DNA of 64,000 nucleotides from CADEED01 sp043747835 (GTDB lineage Bacteria > Pseudomonadota > Gammaproteobacteria > Steroidobacterales > Steroidobacteraceae), in assembly GCA_043747835.1 (NCBI GenBank), contig JAYTOK010000033.1, positions 1-64,000 on the forward strand, in the 5' to 3' direction. The position numbers were made by a program, and so were the translations under genes. Under the pieces are notes generated by a model. That model did not search any database. It was not told where the DNA came from and was given only the letters and a program-made list of their open reading frames with translations. Shown piece by piece: positions 8,765 through 17,383 of the stretch (positions are counted from its first letter, which is position 1; every line of letters begins with the position of its first letter).

Positions 8765-9730
8765 TTGAGCCCAGATTCCCCGGAAGCACGAGCCCTGACC
8801 GCACGCCGCATCGGCATGCTCTGCGTCGCCCTGTCCGCGATGCTCTTCGCGAGCAAGGGCCTCTTCGGCAAGGCGTTGTACGCCCGCGGCGTGGGCTTCG
8901 AGCTGCTCGTGGCCGTGCGGGCCTGTCTGGCGATGCCGTTGTTCGTCTGGATCGCGCTGCGCCGTGGTCCCGCTCCCGCCGTCGGCGGCGACGAGGAAGC
9001 CAAACCACTCGCCGTGCGCCCGGCGCCGGCCGCCAGACCACGCGCTCGCGCCGTGCTCGCCGCCGCGCTCGCCGGCATCACCTGCTACTACGTGGGCGCT
9101 CTGGTCGACTTCTGGGCGCTGACGATGATCGACGCGTCGATCGAACGCGTGTTGCTGTTCAGCTATCCGGCGATGGTCGTGCTCTGGCACTCGGTCGCCG
9201 CGCGGCGCATGCCGGAGACGTCGATCCTGCTCGCGATGTTCGCCACGTACCTCGGCATCTTCTTCGCGATGGGCGGCGTCGATCTGCACGAACTGCGCGC
9301 GAATCTCTTCGGCGCTTCACTGGTTCTCGTCGCCGCACTGACCACCGCAATCTACTTTCTGATCGGTGAGCGTTACACGCGCGAGCTCGGCAGCACTCGC
9401 TTCGCCGCCATCGGCATGAGTTCCGCGGCGATACTGCTGGCGTTGCATTTCGTCGTGCTCCGTTCGTTCGACGAGATCGCGGCATTGCAAGCTTACGACT
9501 GGGTGCTGCTCGGAATCCTCGGCATCGCGTGCATGTTCATCCCGGGCCTGCTGCAAGCTGAAGGCATGCGCCGTGTCGGCGCGCAGCGCGCGGCGATCGG
9601 CAGCACGATCGGACCGCCGACGACGATTTTGCTGGCGGCCATGTTCCTGAATGAGCGGCTGACCGGATGGCAGATGCTGGGCACCGCGCTGATCATCGCG
9701 AGCGTGCTCGTGCTCTCGCTCCGGAAATAG
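8765..9730 (+). CDS. EamA/DMT-family membrane transporter
   Basis: About 321 residues with ten hydrophobic segments arranged as two EamA repeats, the drug/metabolite transporter layout for small-molecule export or uptake at the inner membrane. The second repeat carries the typical GSTIGPPTTILLA and LNERLTGWQMLG ending. The start is uncertain. TTG 8765 keeps a short basic lead before helix 1, whereas ATG 8816 would begin inside that helix; neither has a strong Shine-Dalgarno. An insert of about 30 residues rich in Pro/Ala/Arg (RGPAPAVGGDEEAKP onward) lies between helices 2 and 3. Its stop codon overlaps a GGGG/CCCC palindromic element. Substrate unknown. Confidence 0.85.
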   Translation: MSPDSPEARALTARRIGMLCVALSAMLFASKGLFGKALYARGVGFELLVAVRACLAMPLFVWIALRRGPAPAVGGDEEAKPLAVRPAPAARPRARAVLAAALAGITCYYVGALVDFWALTMIDASIERVLLFSYPAMVVLWHSVAARRMPETSILLAMFATYLGIFFAMGGVDLHELRANLFGASLVLVAALTTAIYFLIGERYTRELGSTRFAAIGMSSAAILLALHFVVLRSFDEIAALQAYDWVLLGILGIACMFIPGLLQAEGMRRVGAQRAAIGSTIGPPTTILLAAMFLNERLTGWQMLGTALIIASVLVLSLRK

Positions 9731-9746
9731 GGGTCAGGCCCCATTT
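9725..9746. repeat. Palindromic intergenic element (GGGGTCAGGCCCC type)
   Basis: GGGG (9730-9733) and CCCC (9739-9742) are separated by TCAGG and flanked by AAAT on the left and ATTT on the right. The TAG stop of the DMT permease gene forms the left edge. The core and its AAAT/ATTT flanks match the elements at 38755 and 38783, so it appears to belong to the same short repeat family. Lying between convergent genes, it could also act as a weak terminator hairpin. Confidence 0.6.
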
Positions 9747-9759
9747 TGCCAGCCGGCGG

Positions 9760-10218
9760 TCACGGCTCAACGTGTCGCGTTCGAAACCAGGCGTTCGCCG
9801 CGCGCTGAAAAACGAGGACAACTGCGGCCAATTGCAGTCCCGACTGGAGCGCGATCGCAACCAGATCTCGCGGCGGACCGTTCAAGGTGTTCTGCCAGGT
9901 CACGAGTTGAACGCCCATGCCGAGCGCGAATAGAAAGGCGTAGGTGATGCGCGCCCAATTCCGCCGGCGGCCGATCATGAAGATCAGCCAGCACACCACG
10001 CCGATGATCACCATCGTCATATTGCTGGCCACGACGACGGTCCCGCCCTTCTGCAACCCGTCGTGAGCGTCGAGCAACGTCTCCAGAACTTCAATTGCGA
10101 CCTGCGCCCATAGCAGCCACACAGCGATAGACACGGCGCGAGGGCGCGGCGTGGCGACAGCCGGATCCGCCACGCGTGCGGATGGCGGTCGGTACGGGTT
10201 GTTTGGCGCGTCCATCAT
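9760..10218 (-). CDS. Small inner-membrane protein of unknown function
   Basis: 152 residues. A Pro/Ala-rich cytoplasmic lead (MMDAPNNPYRPPSARVADP) is followed by four hydrophobic segments, roughly at residues 28-45, 62-85, 92-108 and 120-137. The NPYxPP-type N-terminus is common in small uncharacterised bacterial membrane proteins, and I recognise no functional motif. Its start overlaps the stop of the KefB/C-like antiporter gene by 4 bases (ATGA), so the two are translationally coupled, and a role linked to that antiporter is possible but unproven. It converges with the DMT permease. Confidence 0.75.
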   Translation of the reverse strand: MMDAPNNPYRPPSARVADPAVATPRPRAVSIAVWLLWAQVAIEVLETLLDAHDGLQKGGTVVVASNMTMVIIGVVCWLIFMIGRRRNWARITYAFLFALGMGVQLVTWQNTLNGPPRDLVAIALQSGLQLAAVVLVFQRAANAWFRTRHVEP

Positions 10219-12188
10219 CCCGCCAGCAACACATGCTCCGCATGCTCGAGCGCTTCCGGCGACCCGTACACCACGACGATGTCTCCATCATGGAAAACCA
10301 TGTCTCCCGACGGCTCGCGGCCGAGGATTCCCTGGCGGCGTATGCCGGTGAACGCCACTTCGACGCCGGCCTTGCGCACTTCATCCACGCACTTGCCCAC
10401 GCACCACGACCCGGGCGGCACGACGATCGAGCGCACCGCCTCCGTGATCGCGGGATGCAGCGGCGACACGTCGCTGCTCGTGATGATGTCGCGCAGCAGC
10501 TCGTAGCGATTGCCGCGCAGCTCGGCGATCGAGCGCATCACCGTGCTCGACGGAACCTTGAGCGACATCAACACGTGCGACGCCAGCGTGAGGCTGGCCT
10601 CGAACGCTTCCGGTACGACTTCCGTCGCGCCCGCGGCCTTGAGCTCGAGCAGCCGCGAATCGTCGGGCGTGCGCACGAGCACCGGCACGTCGGTACGCAG
10701 CCGGCGGATCTCGCGCACGATGCCGAGCGCCGTGCGCGTGTCGGAAAACGAAACCACGACCGCGTTCGCCTTCGCGAGACCGACCTCCACGAGCACCTGC
10801 TCGTCGGCGGAATCGCCGTACACCACCGGATGGCCGACCTGCCGCGCCGCGCGCACGCGCACGGAGTCGAGGTCGATGGCGATGTATTCGAAGCCCTGCG
10901 CCTCGAGCACGCGCGCGACGTTCTGACCGACGCGGCCGAAGCCGCAGAGGATCACGTGCTCGCGCTTGGCGACGGCTTGTGTCGCGGCATCCTCGCGTTC
11001 GATCGCGGTCTTCGGCGGCCCCTTCTGCCCTAACAACAGGCGCGCCACGCGTTTGTTGTTCGCGAGAATCACCGGCGCGAGCACCATCCCGAGCACGACG
11101 GCGACCAGCAGTGGCTGGGCGACCGCCGGATCTATCGCGTCCCGCTGCAACAGCAGCGTCAGCAACGCGATGCCGAACTCGCCGCCGACCGCGAGCGTGA
11201 CGCCCGTGCGGATCGCCTTGAAGTTGTTGTCGACGAACAGCCGGGTGGCGAACCCCGCGATGATTCCCTTCAGCACGACCAGGGCGACGAGCAGCGCTGC
11301 GATCAGCCAGAACTCGCGCCACAACGCGTCGAAGTCGAGCAGCATGCCGACCGAGATGAAGAAGAGGCCCAACAGGATGTCGCGGAACGGACGAATCGTG
11401 CTCTCGACCTGGTGGCTGTATTCCGTCTCGGCCAGCATCATTCCCGCGAGGAATGCGCCGAGCGCCATCGAGAGCCCGGCCATGTGCGAGGCCCAGGCGG
11501 AAGCCAGCGCGACCAGCAGCACCGCGAGCGTGAACAACTCGCGCAGCCGGCTCTTCGCGATCACGCCCAGCAGCGGGCGCAGCGCCCAGCGGCCGGCGGC
11601 GAGCACCACGAGCACCGCGGCGGTCCCCGCGCCGATCAGGCTCAGCACGTTGCCGAAAGAAAACGCCGTCGCCGACGCGCCGAGCGCCGCGGCGAGCGCG
11701 AGGAACGGCACGACCGCGATGTCCTGGAACAGCACGACGCTGAACGCGAGACGGCCATGCGTGCGGTTGAGCTCGGCGCGTTCGTTGAGCTGCTGCACGA
11801 TGAGAACCGTCGAACTCATCGCGACGACGCCGCCGATGACGATGCTCTGCGCCCAGGCGAGACCGAAGGCGTGCGCGATGACCGCCACGACGCCGGCGGT
11901 GCCGAACACCTGCAGGCTGCCGAGACCGAACACCTCGCGGCGCATCGCCACCATGCGCGGCCATGAGAATTCGAGTCCCAGCGTGAAGAGGAGAAAGACG
12001 ACGCCGAGCTCCGCGAGCAGGTCTGTCGTCTTCGATTCAGGGAAAAGGCCCAGCGCATGCGGGCCCAGTGCGAGACCGACCGTTACGTAACCCAGGATCG
12101 ACGGAAGACCGAGCCTGCGCGCGAGCGTGACGACGAAGACCGAGGCGGCCAGCAGGACGATGATGAGGGGAAGCGGTGAATCGGTCAT
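10215..12188 (-). CDS. CPA2-family monovalent cation:proton antiporter (KefB/KefC/YbaL-like)
   Basis: 657 residues: an N-terminal membrane domain of about 12 helices (residues 1-390), a TrkA-N/RCK nucleotide-binding domain with the GFGRVGQNVAR Rossmann motif (about 410-530), and a C-terminal TrkA-C domain (about 575-650). This is the architecture of glutathione-gated K+ efflux systems and YbaL. They exchange K+ or Na+ for H+ and are gated by cytosolic NAD(H)/glutathione conjugates in Kef. No kefF/kefG-like ancillary gene is adjacent. Instead a small four-helix membrane protein overlaps its stop codon. It is divergent from nhaD, giving a stretch dedicated to cation homeostasis. Confidence 0.9.
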   Translation of the reverse strand: MTDSPLPLIIVLLAASVFVVTLARRLGLPSILGYVTVGLALGPHALGLFPESKTTDLLAELGVVFLLFTLGLEFSWPRMVAMRREVFGLGSLQVFGTAGVVAVIAHAFGLAWAQSIVIGGVVAMSSTVLIVQQLNERAELNRTHGRLAFSVVLFQDIAVVPFLALAAALGASATAFSFGNVLSLIGAGTAAVLVVLAAGRWALRPLLGVIAKSRLRELFTLAVLLVALASAWASHMAGLSMALGAFLAGMMLAETEYSHQVESTIRPFRDILLGLFFISVGMLLDFDALWREFWLIAALLVALVVLKGIIAGFATRLFVDNNFKAIRTGVTLAVGGEFGIALLTLLLQRDAIDPAVAQPLLVAVVLGMVLAPVILANNKRVARLLLGQKGPPKTAIEREDAATQAVAKREHVILCGFGRVGQNVARVLEAQGFEYIAIDLDSVRVRAARQVGHPVVYGDSADEQVLVEVGLAKANAVVVSFSDTRTALGIVREIRRLRTDVPVLVRTPDDSRLLELKAAGATEVVPEAFEASLTLASHVLMSLKVPSSTVMRSIAELRGNRYELLRDIITSSDVSPLHPAITEAVRSIVVPPGSWCVGKCVDEVRKAGVEVAFTGIRRQGILGREPSGDMVFHDGDIVVVYGSPEALEHAEHVLLAG

Positions 12189-12403
12189 TCCCCCGGGAAG
12201 TTAGCAGATGTTCGGTATCGGGTCTGCGACGGTCGTCAGACCAGGGCAAGAAGATCGTGGCGGGGACCACTCTTGATTTCCGGTGGCGCGGGCTGACCGG
12301 GCTGTGATTCTGGAAGGAATTACAGAACGCCGCGATCGTGTTCATCCAGCACTACCGCGAGGCTATCATTGCTGCCGCCCTTTCGAAGTGTTGGAGAAGT
12401 CCC

Positions 12404-13807
12404 TTGCGCCTGGCCGGTTTGGCGGCTCTCGCCGTGTTCATTCCCTCATTGGCTTTTGCGAAAAGCTCAACGCCCGATTTGACGTCGAGTGCGACCGGAA
12501 TCATTGCGCTCATCCTGTTTGCGATCGCCTATGCGTTCGTGATCGCGGAGGAGTTCACTCACCTGCGCAAGTCGAAGCCCGTGATGGTTGCGGCGGGCGT
12601 GCTCTGGGTTCTGGTTGCCCTCGCCTGGCAGTCCAGCGGCATCCCCGGCGTTGGCGACCTGCTGCGCCACAATCTGCTCGAGTACAGCGAGTTGCTGCTG
12701 TTCCTGCTCGCCGCGATGACATTTGTGAACACGCTGGCGGAGCGCAACGTTTTTGCAGCGCTGCGGAGCTGGCTCGTGGAACGTGGTTGGTCGCTGAGAA
12801 CGATCTTCTGGATGACCGGTGTGATGGCGTTCGTGCTGTCTCCGGTGCTCGACAATCTGACTACGGCACTCGTCATGGGGGCTGTCGTGCTCGCAACGGG
12901 AAGAGGCAATCCCGCCTTCATCGCCCCGGCCTGCATCAACATCGTCGTCGCCGCCAATGCCGGCGGTGCGTTCAGCCCCTTCGGCGACATCACGACGCTG
13001 ATGGTCTGGCAAAAGGGTCTGCTCGGTTTCTTCGACTTCTTCGCGTTGTTCATTCCTTCGCTGGTGAACTGGCTGGTCCCCGCCTTTTTCATGAGCCTGG
13101 TGATCCCTCGCGTTCGCCCCGAAGCGCATGACGAGCAGAGTGAGATCAAGTATGGCGGCATGATCGTCATCGCGCTTTTTGCGTTCACGATCGTCTTCAC
13201 GGTGGCGCTGCATCAGTACGCTCACCTGCCACCCTTCCTCGGCATGATGACCGGGCTTGGCGTGCTGCAGGTTTACGGATACTTCATTCGCCGTAAAGAA
13301 GTGCGGCAACCACCCGCCGCGGCCCTCCCGGCGGCACCGCCGGGATTCAAGCCCGCCGAGAAGCCGTTCGACATTTTCATCAGCTTGAAGCGTGCCGAGT
13401 GGGACACGCTGCTGTTTTTCTACGGCGTCGTCCTGTGTGTCGGAGCGCTCGGCGCCTTTGGTTATCTGGCGGCCTTGTCGACAGTCTCGTACGAATCCCT
13501 GGGCCCGACCTGGGCAAACGTTCTCGTCGGTCTGGCATCAGCCATCGTCGACAACATCCCGGTGATGTTCGCGGTGCTGAGCATCGCGCCCGACATGTCG
13601 CACGGCCAATGGTTGTTAGTAACGCTCACCGCGGGCGTCGGTGGATCCCTGTTGTCGATAGGCTCCGCGGCGGGCGTGGCACTGATGGGACAGGCGCGCG
13701 GTGTCTACACCTTCTTTGCCCATCTCAAGTGGACCTGGGCCATTGCGTTGGGATACGCAGCCTCGATCTGGGTGCACTTCCTGATCAACAAGGCATTGTT
13801 CCACTGA
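12404..13807 (+). CDS. nhaD: NhaD-type Na+/H+ antiporter
   Basis: About 467 residues from TTG 12404, which has GGAG seven bases upstream. A GTG at 12338 gives a 489-residue form but lacks a well-placed ribosome site. The first helix has a cleavable-signal look (LAALAVFIPSLAFA), a known NhaD trait. About 12-13 membrane segments follow, with the paired transport motifs of the ion transporter superfamily: SPVLDNLTTAL in the first half and SAIVDNIPVMFAVL in the second, plus NAGGAFSPFGDITTLM. NhaD exports Na+ or Li+ in exchange for protons at alkaline pH. nhaA starts 9 bases after its stop, so the two form an operon. Confidence 0.92.
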   Translation: MRLAGLAALAVFIPSLAFAKSSTPDLTSSATGIIALILFAIAYAFVIAEEFTHLRKSKPVMVAAGVLWVLVALAWQSSGIPGVGDLLRHNLLEYSELLLFLLAAMTFVNTLAERNVFAALRSWLVERGWSLRTIFWMTGVMAFVLSPVLDNLTTALVMGAVVLATGRGNPAFIAPACINIVVAANAGGAFSPFGDITTLMVWQKGLLGFFDFFALFIPSLVNWLVPAFFMSLVIPRVRPEAHDEQSEIKYGGMIVIALFAFTIVFTVALHQYAHLPPFLGMMTGLGVLQVYGYFIRRKEVRQPPAAALPAAPPGFKPAEKPFDIFISLKRAEWDTLLFFYGVVLCVGALGAFGYLAALSTVSYESLGPTWANVLVGLASAIVDNIPVMFAVLSIAPDMSHGQWLLVTLTAGVGGSLLSIGSAAGVALMGQARGVYTFFAHLKWTWAIALGYAASIWVHFLINKALFH

Positions 13808-13816
13808 GAGGTTCGA

Positions 13817-14962
13817 GTGGCTCTAGCGCTGTCCGTCACTTTCATCCGCTTCGCGAAATCCGAGCAGTTCGCCGGAATCCTGCTGATCGGCTGCACCATC
13901 CTGTCGCTCGTCCTCGCGAATTCGCCCGCCGCCGACGCCTATCTCGCGATGTGGAAGATCGAGGTCGGTCCGCTTTCTCTCGAACACTGGATCAGCGATG
14001 CGCTGATGGCGATATTTTTCCTCCTGATCGGGCTCGAGCTCGAGCGCGAAATGTACGTCGGCGAGCTGTCCGACCTGCGCAGCGCGCTGCTGCCCGCGTT
14101 CGCGGCTGTCGGCGGGATGGCGGCGCCCGCCCTGCTGCACTTCGCTTTCAACGCGGGCACCGCGACTCAGGCCGGCTTCGGCATTCCCATGGCGACCGAC
14201 ATCGCGTTCGCGCTCGGCGTCCTCGCATTGCTCGGCTCGCGCGTCCCACCCGCGCTGAAAGTGTTCGTCGTTGCCTATGCCGTCATCGACGACTTGGGCG
14301 CCATCGTGCTCATCGCGACCGTGTACACGAGCGGCATCGCGATGCCCTGGCTCGCGGGCGCGATCGGGATCTTCGTCGCGCTGCTGCTGCTGAACCGGCC
14401 GCTGCGCGTGATGTCGCTCGTGCCGTATCTCGCGGGCGGCGTGGCGATGTGGGTGTGCCTGCTGAACGCCGGCATTCACGCGTCGATCGCGGGCGTGATG
14501 CTCGCGTTCGCGATCCCGTTCACCCCGAAGGTCGCGGGCGCCGAGTCGCCGTCGGCACGGCTCGAACATTCATTGCACACTCCCGTTGCATGGATCGTGT
14601 TGCCGCTGTTCGCGCTCGCGAACACCTGCGTGCCCATCGATCCCGGCGCGCTCGCACTGCTCGCCGCACCGAACAGCCTCGGCATCATGCTCGGTCTCGT
14701 GCTCGGCAAGCCGGTGGGCGTCGCATCGATGTGCGCACTGGCCGTCGCGCTGCGCGTGAGCGCGCTTCCCGAGGGCGTGCGGTGGTCGCACATCGTGGGC
14801 GCCGGGTTGCTGGGCGGCATCGGATTCACGATGTCCATTTTCATCACCAATCTCGCGTTCGCGGGCGACGCGCTCGTGAACTCGTCGAAACTGGCGATTC
14901 TTCTGGCGTCGCTGCTGGCGGCCGGACTCGGCGCGGCGTGGCTGCGATTCTTTGCACGCTGA
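13817..14962 (+). CDS. nhaA: NhaA Na+/H+ antiporter
   Basis: 381 residues from GTG 13817 with GAGAGG just upstream. The paired aspartates of the NhaA ion site are visible in VIDDLGAI (D158, D159, equivalent to D163/D164 in E. coli), and PMATDIAFALGVLALLG and the C-terminal GIGFTMSIFITNLAF are characteristic. NhaA is an electrogenic exchanger of two protons for one Na+ in the inner membrane. It follows nhaD by 9 bases, so one transcript probably makes two unrelated sodium antiporters. The gene converges with the 129-residue membrane protein, leaving only six bases between the stops. Confidence 0.95.
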   Translation: MALALSVTFIRFAKSEQFAGILLIGCTILSLVLANSPAADAYLAMWKIEVGPLSLEHWISDALMAIFFLLIGLELEREMYVGELSDLRSALLPAFAAVGGMAAPALLHFAFNAGTATQAGFGIPMATDIAFALGVLALLGSRVPPALKVFVVAYAVIDDLGAIVLIATVYTSGIAMPWLAGAIGIFVALLLLNRPLRVMSLVPYLAGGVAMWVCLLNAGIHASIAGVMLAFAIPFTPKVAGAESPSARLEHSLHTPVAWIVLPLFALANTCVPIDPGALALLAAPNSLGIMLGLVLGKPVGVASMCALAVALRVSALPEGVRWSHIVGAGLLGGIGFTMSIFITNLAFAGDALVNSSKLAILLASLLAAGLGAAWLRFFAR

Positions 14963-14968
14963 AGGCGT

Positions 14969-15358
14969 TCACGGCGTCTCGCTCGCGCGCATCGCGGCGG
15001 TCAGTCTTGCCAGCTGCAGTTCGACCCGCTTGATTTCACGCAGGATGGCGACCTTCTGCATTTCCATCCAGAACCAGAGCTTGATCAGCCCAAGCGCAAG
15101 GAAGGACAGGAGGGTTCCCGCGCCCCATAACTGCATGCTTCGCATGTCCGTCTGCATGACGAACTGCCAACCGCACACGACACCCACGGCAAGCAAAACA
15201 AACGCGAAGAGGAAAGCCAAGGCGTTCAGCCAACGAGTGTGTCCCCGAAACGTGGCGGCAACGTCGCGATAGAGAGAGCCGTCAGCGTCAATGCGCGCCA
15301 GAAACTCCCGATCCTCTGACGACAAGGCTTTCTGGATTCGATCGTCGAAACTTTCCAT
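14969..15358 (-). CDS. Two-helix membrane protein paired with ECF sigma factor
   Basis: 129 residues: a soluble acidic N-terminal 45 residues (MESFDDRIQKALSSEDREFL), then two membrane segments (about 46-68 and 78-97), then a basic, helical C-terminal tail. It starts one base after the stop of the sigma factor gene, and its Shine-Dalgarno (GGAGAA) lies inside that gene's last codons, so translation is coupled. It resembles small membrane proteins of the DUF6768 type found beside ECF sigma factors. It may act as an anti-sigma factor, but there is no zinc-binding HxxxCxxC signature, so this is inference from position. Confidence 0.75.
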   Translation of the reverse strand: MESFDDRIQKALSSEDREFLARIDADGSLYRDVAATFRGHTRWLNALAFLFAFVLLAVGVVCGWQFVMQTDMRSMQLWGAGTLLSFLALGLIKLWFWMEMQKVAILREIKRVELQLARLTAAMRASETP

Positions 15359-15359
15359 T

Positions 15360-15908
15360 TCATTCTCCTAAAAAGTTCTTGAGGGATTCGCGCGCGTGAT
15401 GCAACCGGGATTTCACAGTGCCGGTGGGCACGCCCAGAATCGAACCGATCTCATCGATGCTCAGATCTTCGCCATAGAACAAATGCACAACGTCGCTCTG
15501 GTCTGGACTCAGATGCATGATCGCGGCATCCAGATCAGCAGTCTTTCCCGGAGCGAGGCCGCTCTGATTGTCGGCAGCCACGACAGCCGACTCACGCTCC
15601 GCGGTTTCCCTCAAGCGCCGCTGTCGTTGATTGACGCGAATGACATCCACACATTTTCTGTGCGCAATCCCGTAGATCCATGCGGGGAAAGCCGAGGGAT
15701 CTTCGAGTCGCTTCAAGCCCCGAATGACACCTATCCATGTCTCCTGAACAATGTCGCGAGCGACCTCCGGACGACCTGTCACACGGGTGGCGTAGCGCAG
15801 AAGTCTCGGCGTCCAGCGACGCGCCAGGCGATCGAACGCTTCGCGCGATCCGCCTAGAACCAGCGTAACCAAGTACCCATTCAGTGCGCGTTCTGTCTCG
15901 TCGTTCAT
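15360..15908 (-). CDS. ECF-type RNA polymerase sigma factor
   Basis: 182 residues with region 2 (about 22-95, including DIVQETWIGVIRGL and FPAWIYGIAHRKCVDVIR) and region 4 (about 125-178, including LSPDQSDVVHLFYGEDLSIDEIGSILGVPTGTVKSRLHHAR). Region 3 is absent, as expected of group 4 sigma factors. It directs RNA polymerase to a small regulon, usually under control of a co-encoded inhibitor, and the candidate here is the membrane protein that follows immediately. No obvious promoter repeats its own likely recognition site, so the regulon cannot be predicted from the window. Confidence 0.93.
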   Translation of the reverse strand: MNDETERALNGYLVTLVLGGSREAFDRLARRWTPRLLRYATRVTGRPEVARDIVQETWIGVIRGLKRLEDPSAFPAWIYGIAHRKCVDVIRVNQRQRRLRETAERESAVVAADNQSGLAPGKTADLDAAIMHLSPDQSDVVHLFYGEDLSIDEIGSILGVPTGTVKSRLHHARESLKNFLGE

Positions 15909-16103
15909 CGACTTGAGTGCCTCTCAACACTAAGGTCGTCCGGGAGACGCTGGAGGTTCAATTGCGGGAGACGGCGAGGCGTCCTGGGGGCGGATAGCCT
16001 CGACTTGGCGAAAAGAATGGGGCTCAGGATTCGCCAGTAGCAATGGCCGGTCGGAAAACGAATCTACAAGCCGCGAGATCCCGCTAGCCCGGACTCCAAC
16101 CCA

Positions 16104-16460
16104 CTACGACAAGAGCACCGTGGTGTCGTATCGCTCGAAGTTCTGCATCGCGCGACGCCACGCGTTATGCACCATCCGCTCGGACGTCTTGTCCGCCCGC
16201 GGACTCAACACCATCCGCAAAACGACATCATCCGCAGGGCGCGCCTTGTCGTCCGCGAGGTACTGCTCGATGAGCTTCGTGAGGCGATTGCACATCTCGT
16301 TCGTGAAGCGCAGATGGGTCGCGTCGTGCACGGCATCTTGCGAGGCGCCGTATGTCGCACGCGCCTCGCTCGTGAGTTCGGAAAGAAAGCCGGCGATGAG
16401 CCGCGCTTTGTCGTTGAGCCCGATGTCGGAGTAATACGCGATCTCGGACTGCAGATTCAC
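16104..16460 (-). CDS. Hypothetical 118-residue protein
   Basis: A soluble, mostly helical protein of 118 residues without signal peptide or membrane segments. I do not recognise a family. Coding character is supported by normal codon bias and an ATG close behind the stop of no other gene. It starts 14 bases after the stop of the AgmX/TonB-like gene on the same strand, so it is probably the last gene of the long ExbBD/TPR operon. The charged C-terminal half (SPRADKTSERMVHNAWRRA) could bind a partner, but nothing defines a function. About 195 bases without a recognisable feature separate it from the sigma factor gene. Confidence 0.65.
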   Translation of the reverse strand: MNLQSEIAYYSDIGLNDKARLIAGFLSELTSEARATYGASQDAVHDATHLRFTNEMCNRLTKLIEQYLADDKARPADDVVLRMVLSPRADKTSERMVHNAWRRAMQNFERYDTTVLLS

Positions 16461-16474
16461 GACGACCCCGAGGA

Positions 16475-17383
16475 TCAGGCGGCGGGGAAGAAGTCGATCG
16501 GCTTGCTCACGGTGAGCGGCTCGACATCCGCGGGCTTGAAGCGGAACTGCCGGACTCGCGCGATGATCTTCTGTTCGAGTTCGGGATCCTTGAGCTCGCT
16601 CGACACGACGCGCACGTTGGAGATCTCTCCCGACGGCGAGATCGTGAATTCGAGGACCAGCTTGCCCTGCAGGTCCGGCTTCTCGCGCAACGCGCGACCG
16701 TAGATGCTGTACAGCGCGCCCTTGTTGCGATCGAAGAGCAGCTCGACTTCCTCGCGCGAACGCGATGCCTTGCCGCTCGAGCCCGTGCGTTGCACGCGGC
16801 CGCCGGCATTCGGATCGAGACCCGAGCCGTGCTGAACCTGTGTCGAGGTGTGCGTACCGATCGCGCCGGCGCCGCCGCCGAAGCCGCGCGCCATGTTGGC
16901 GGTGTTGATGCCACCCGAGGTACGGCCGGCCGCGGAGGTGATGAGGTTGCGTTCCGAACGCGCATCCGGCGTCGGCGATTTCATCTGCGGATCCTGGATG
17001 TCGACCTGGTCGCGCAGCGCGGCGAGTTCGTCGGCGAGCGCGAGCATGCCCTGGTTGCGCACGTTCGGCTTCGGCTTCTCGACGGGCTTCGGCGTTTCCA
17101 CCGGCTTCGGCTTTTCCGGGGCCGGCTGTTTCTCCGGCTCTGGCGGCGGAGGCGGCGGAGGCGGCTTCGGCCTCTCGACGATCAACTGGACGACGCGCTC
17201 CGGCAGATCGTCGACCGTTGGCTTCACGCGTTCAGGCGCCGGGAGCAACGCGATGAGGATCGCGAGGACCGTGGTGATGATGAGCAGGATTCGCAGCAGT
17301 CGCTTGAACTTGTGCTCCGCCTCCTCCGTACGGGCCCACGGCAGTTCGAAGCGGCGATAAAAAGGCGCGAGTCCCAGACTCAT
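16475..17383 (-). CDS. TonB-like protein with AgmX/PglI-type C-terminal domain
   Basis: 302 residues: a cytoplasmic lead, one membrane helix (about 29-47), a proline-rich periplasmic stalk (run of eight prolines, then EKPKPVETPKPVEKPKP), a Gly-rich low-complexity middle, and a C-terminal domain (about 210-300) ending in VSKPIDFFPAA. The C-terminal part matches the AgmX/PglI domain, a TonB-related fold known from Myxococcus gliding-motility proteins. TonB-like proteins carry force from an ExbB/ExbD motor to the outer membrane. The preceding gene is ExbD/TolR (4-base overlap), consistent with such a motor. A role in motility, import or polymer handling cannot be chosen from sequence. Confidence 0.85.
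   Translation of the reverse strand: MSLGLAPFYRRFELPWARTEEAEHKFKRLLRILLIITTVLAILIALLPAPERVKPTVDDLPERVVQLIVERPKPPPPPPPPEPEKQPAPEKPKPVETPKPVEKPKPNVRNQGMLALADELAALRDQVDIQDPQMKSPTPDARSERNLITSAAGRTSGGINTANMARGFGGGAGAIGTHTSTQVQHGSGLDPNAGGRVQRTGSSGKASRSREEVELLFDRNKGALYSIYGRALREKPDLQGKLVLEFTISPSGEISNVRVVSSELKDPELEQKIIARVRQFRFKPADVEPLTVSKPIDFFPAA

Noticed and set aside
8684..9289. N-terminal extension of the ppc reading frame
   Set aside because: It is opposite to the DMT permease, and ATG 8683 gives the family's normal length.
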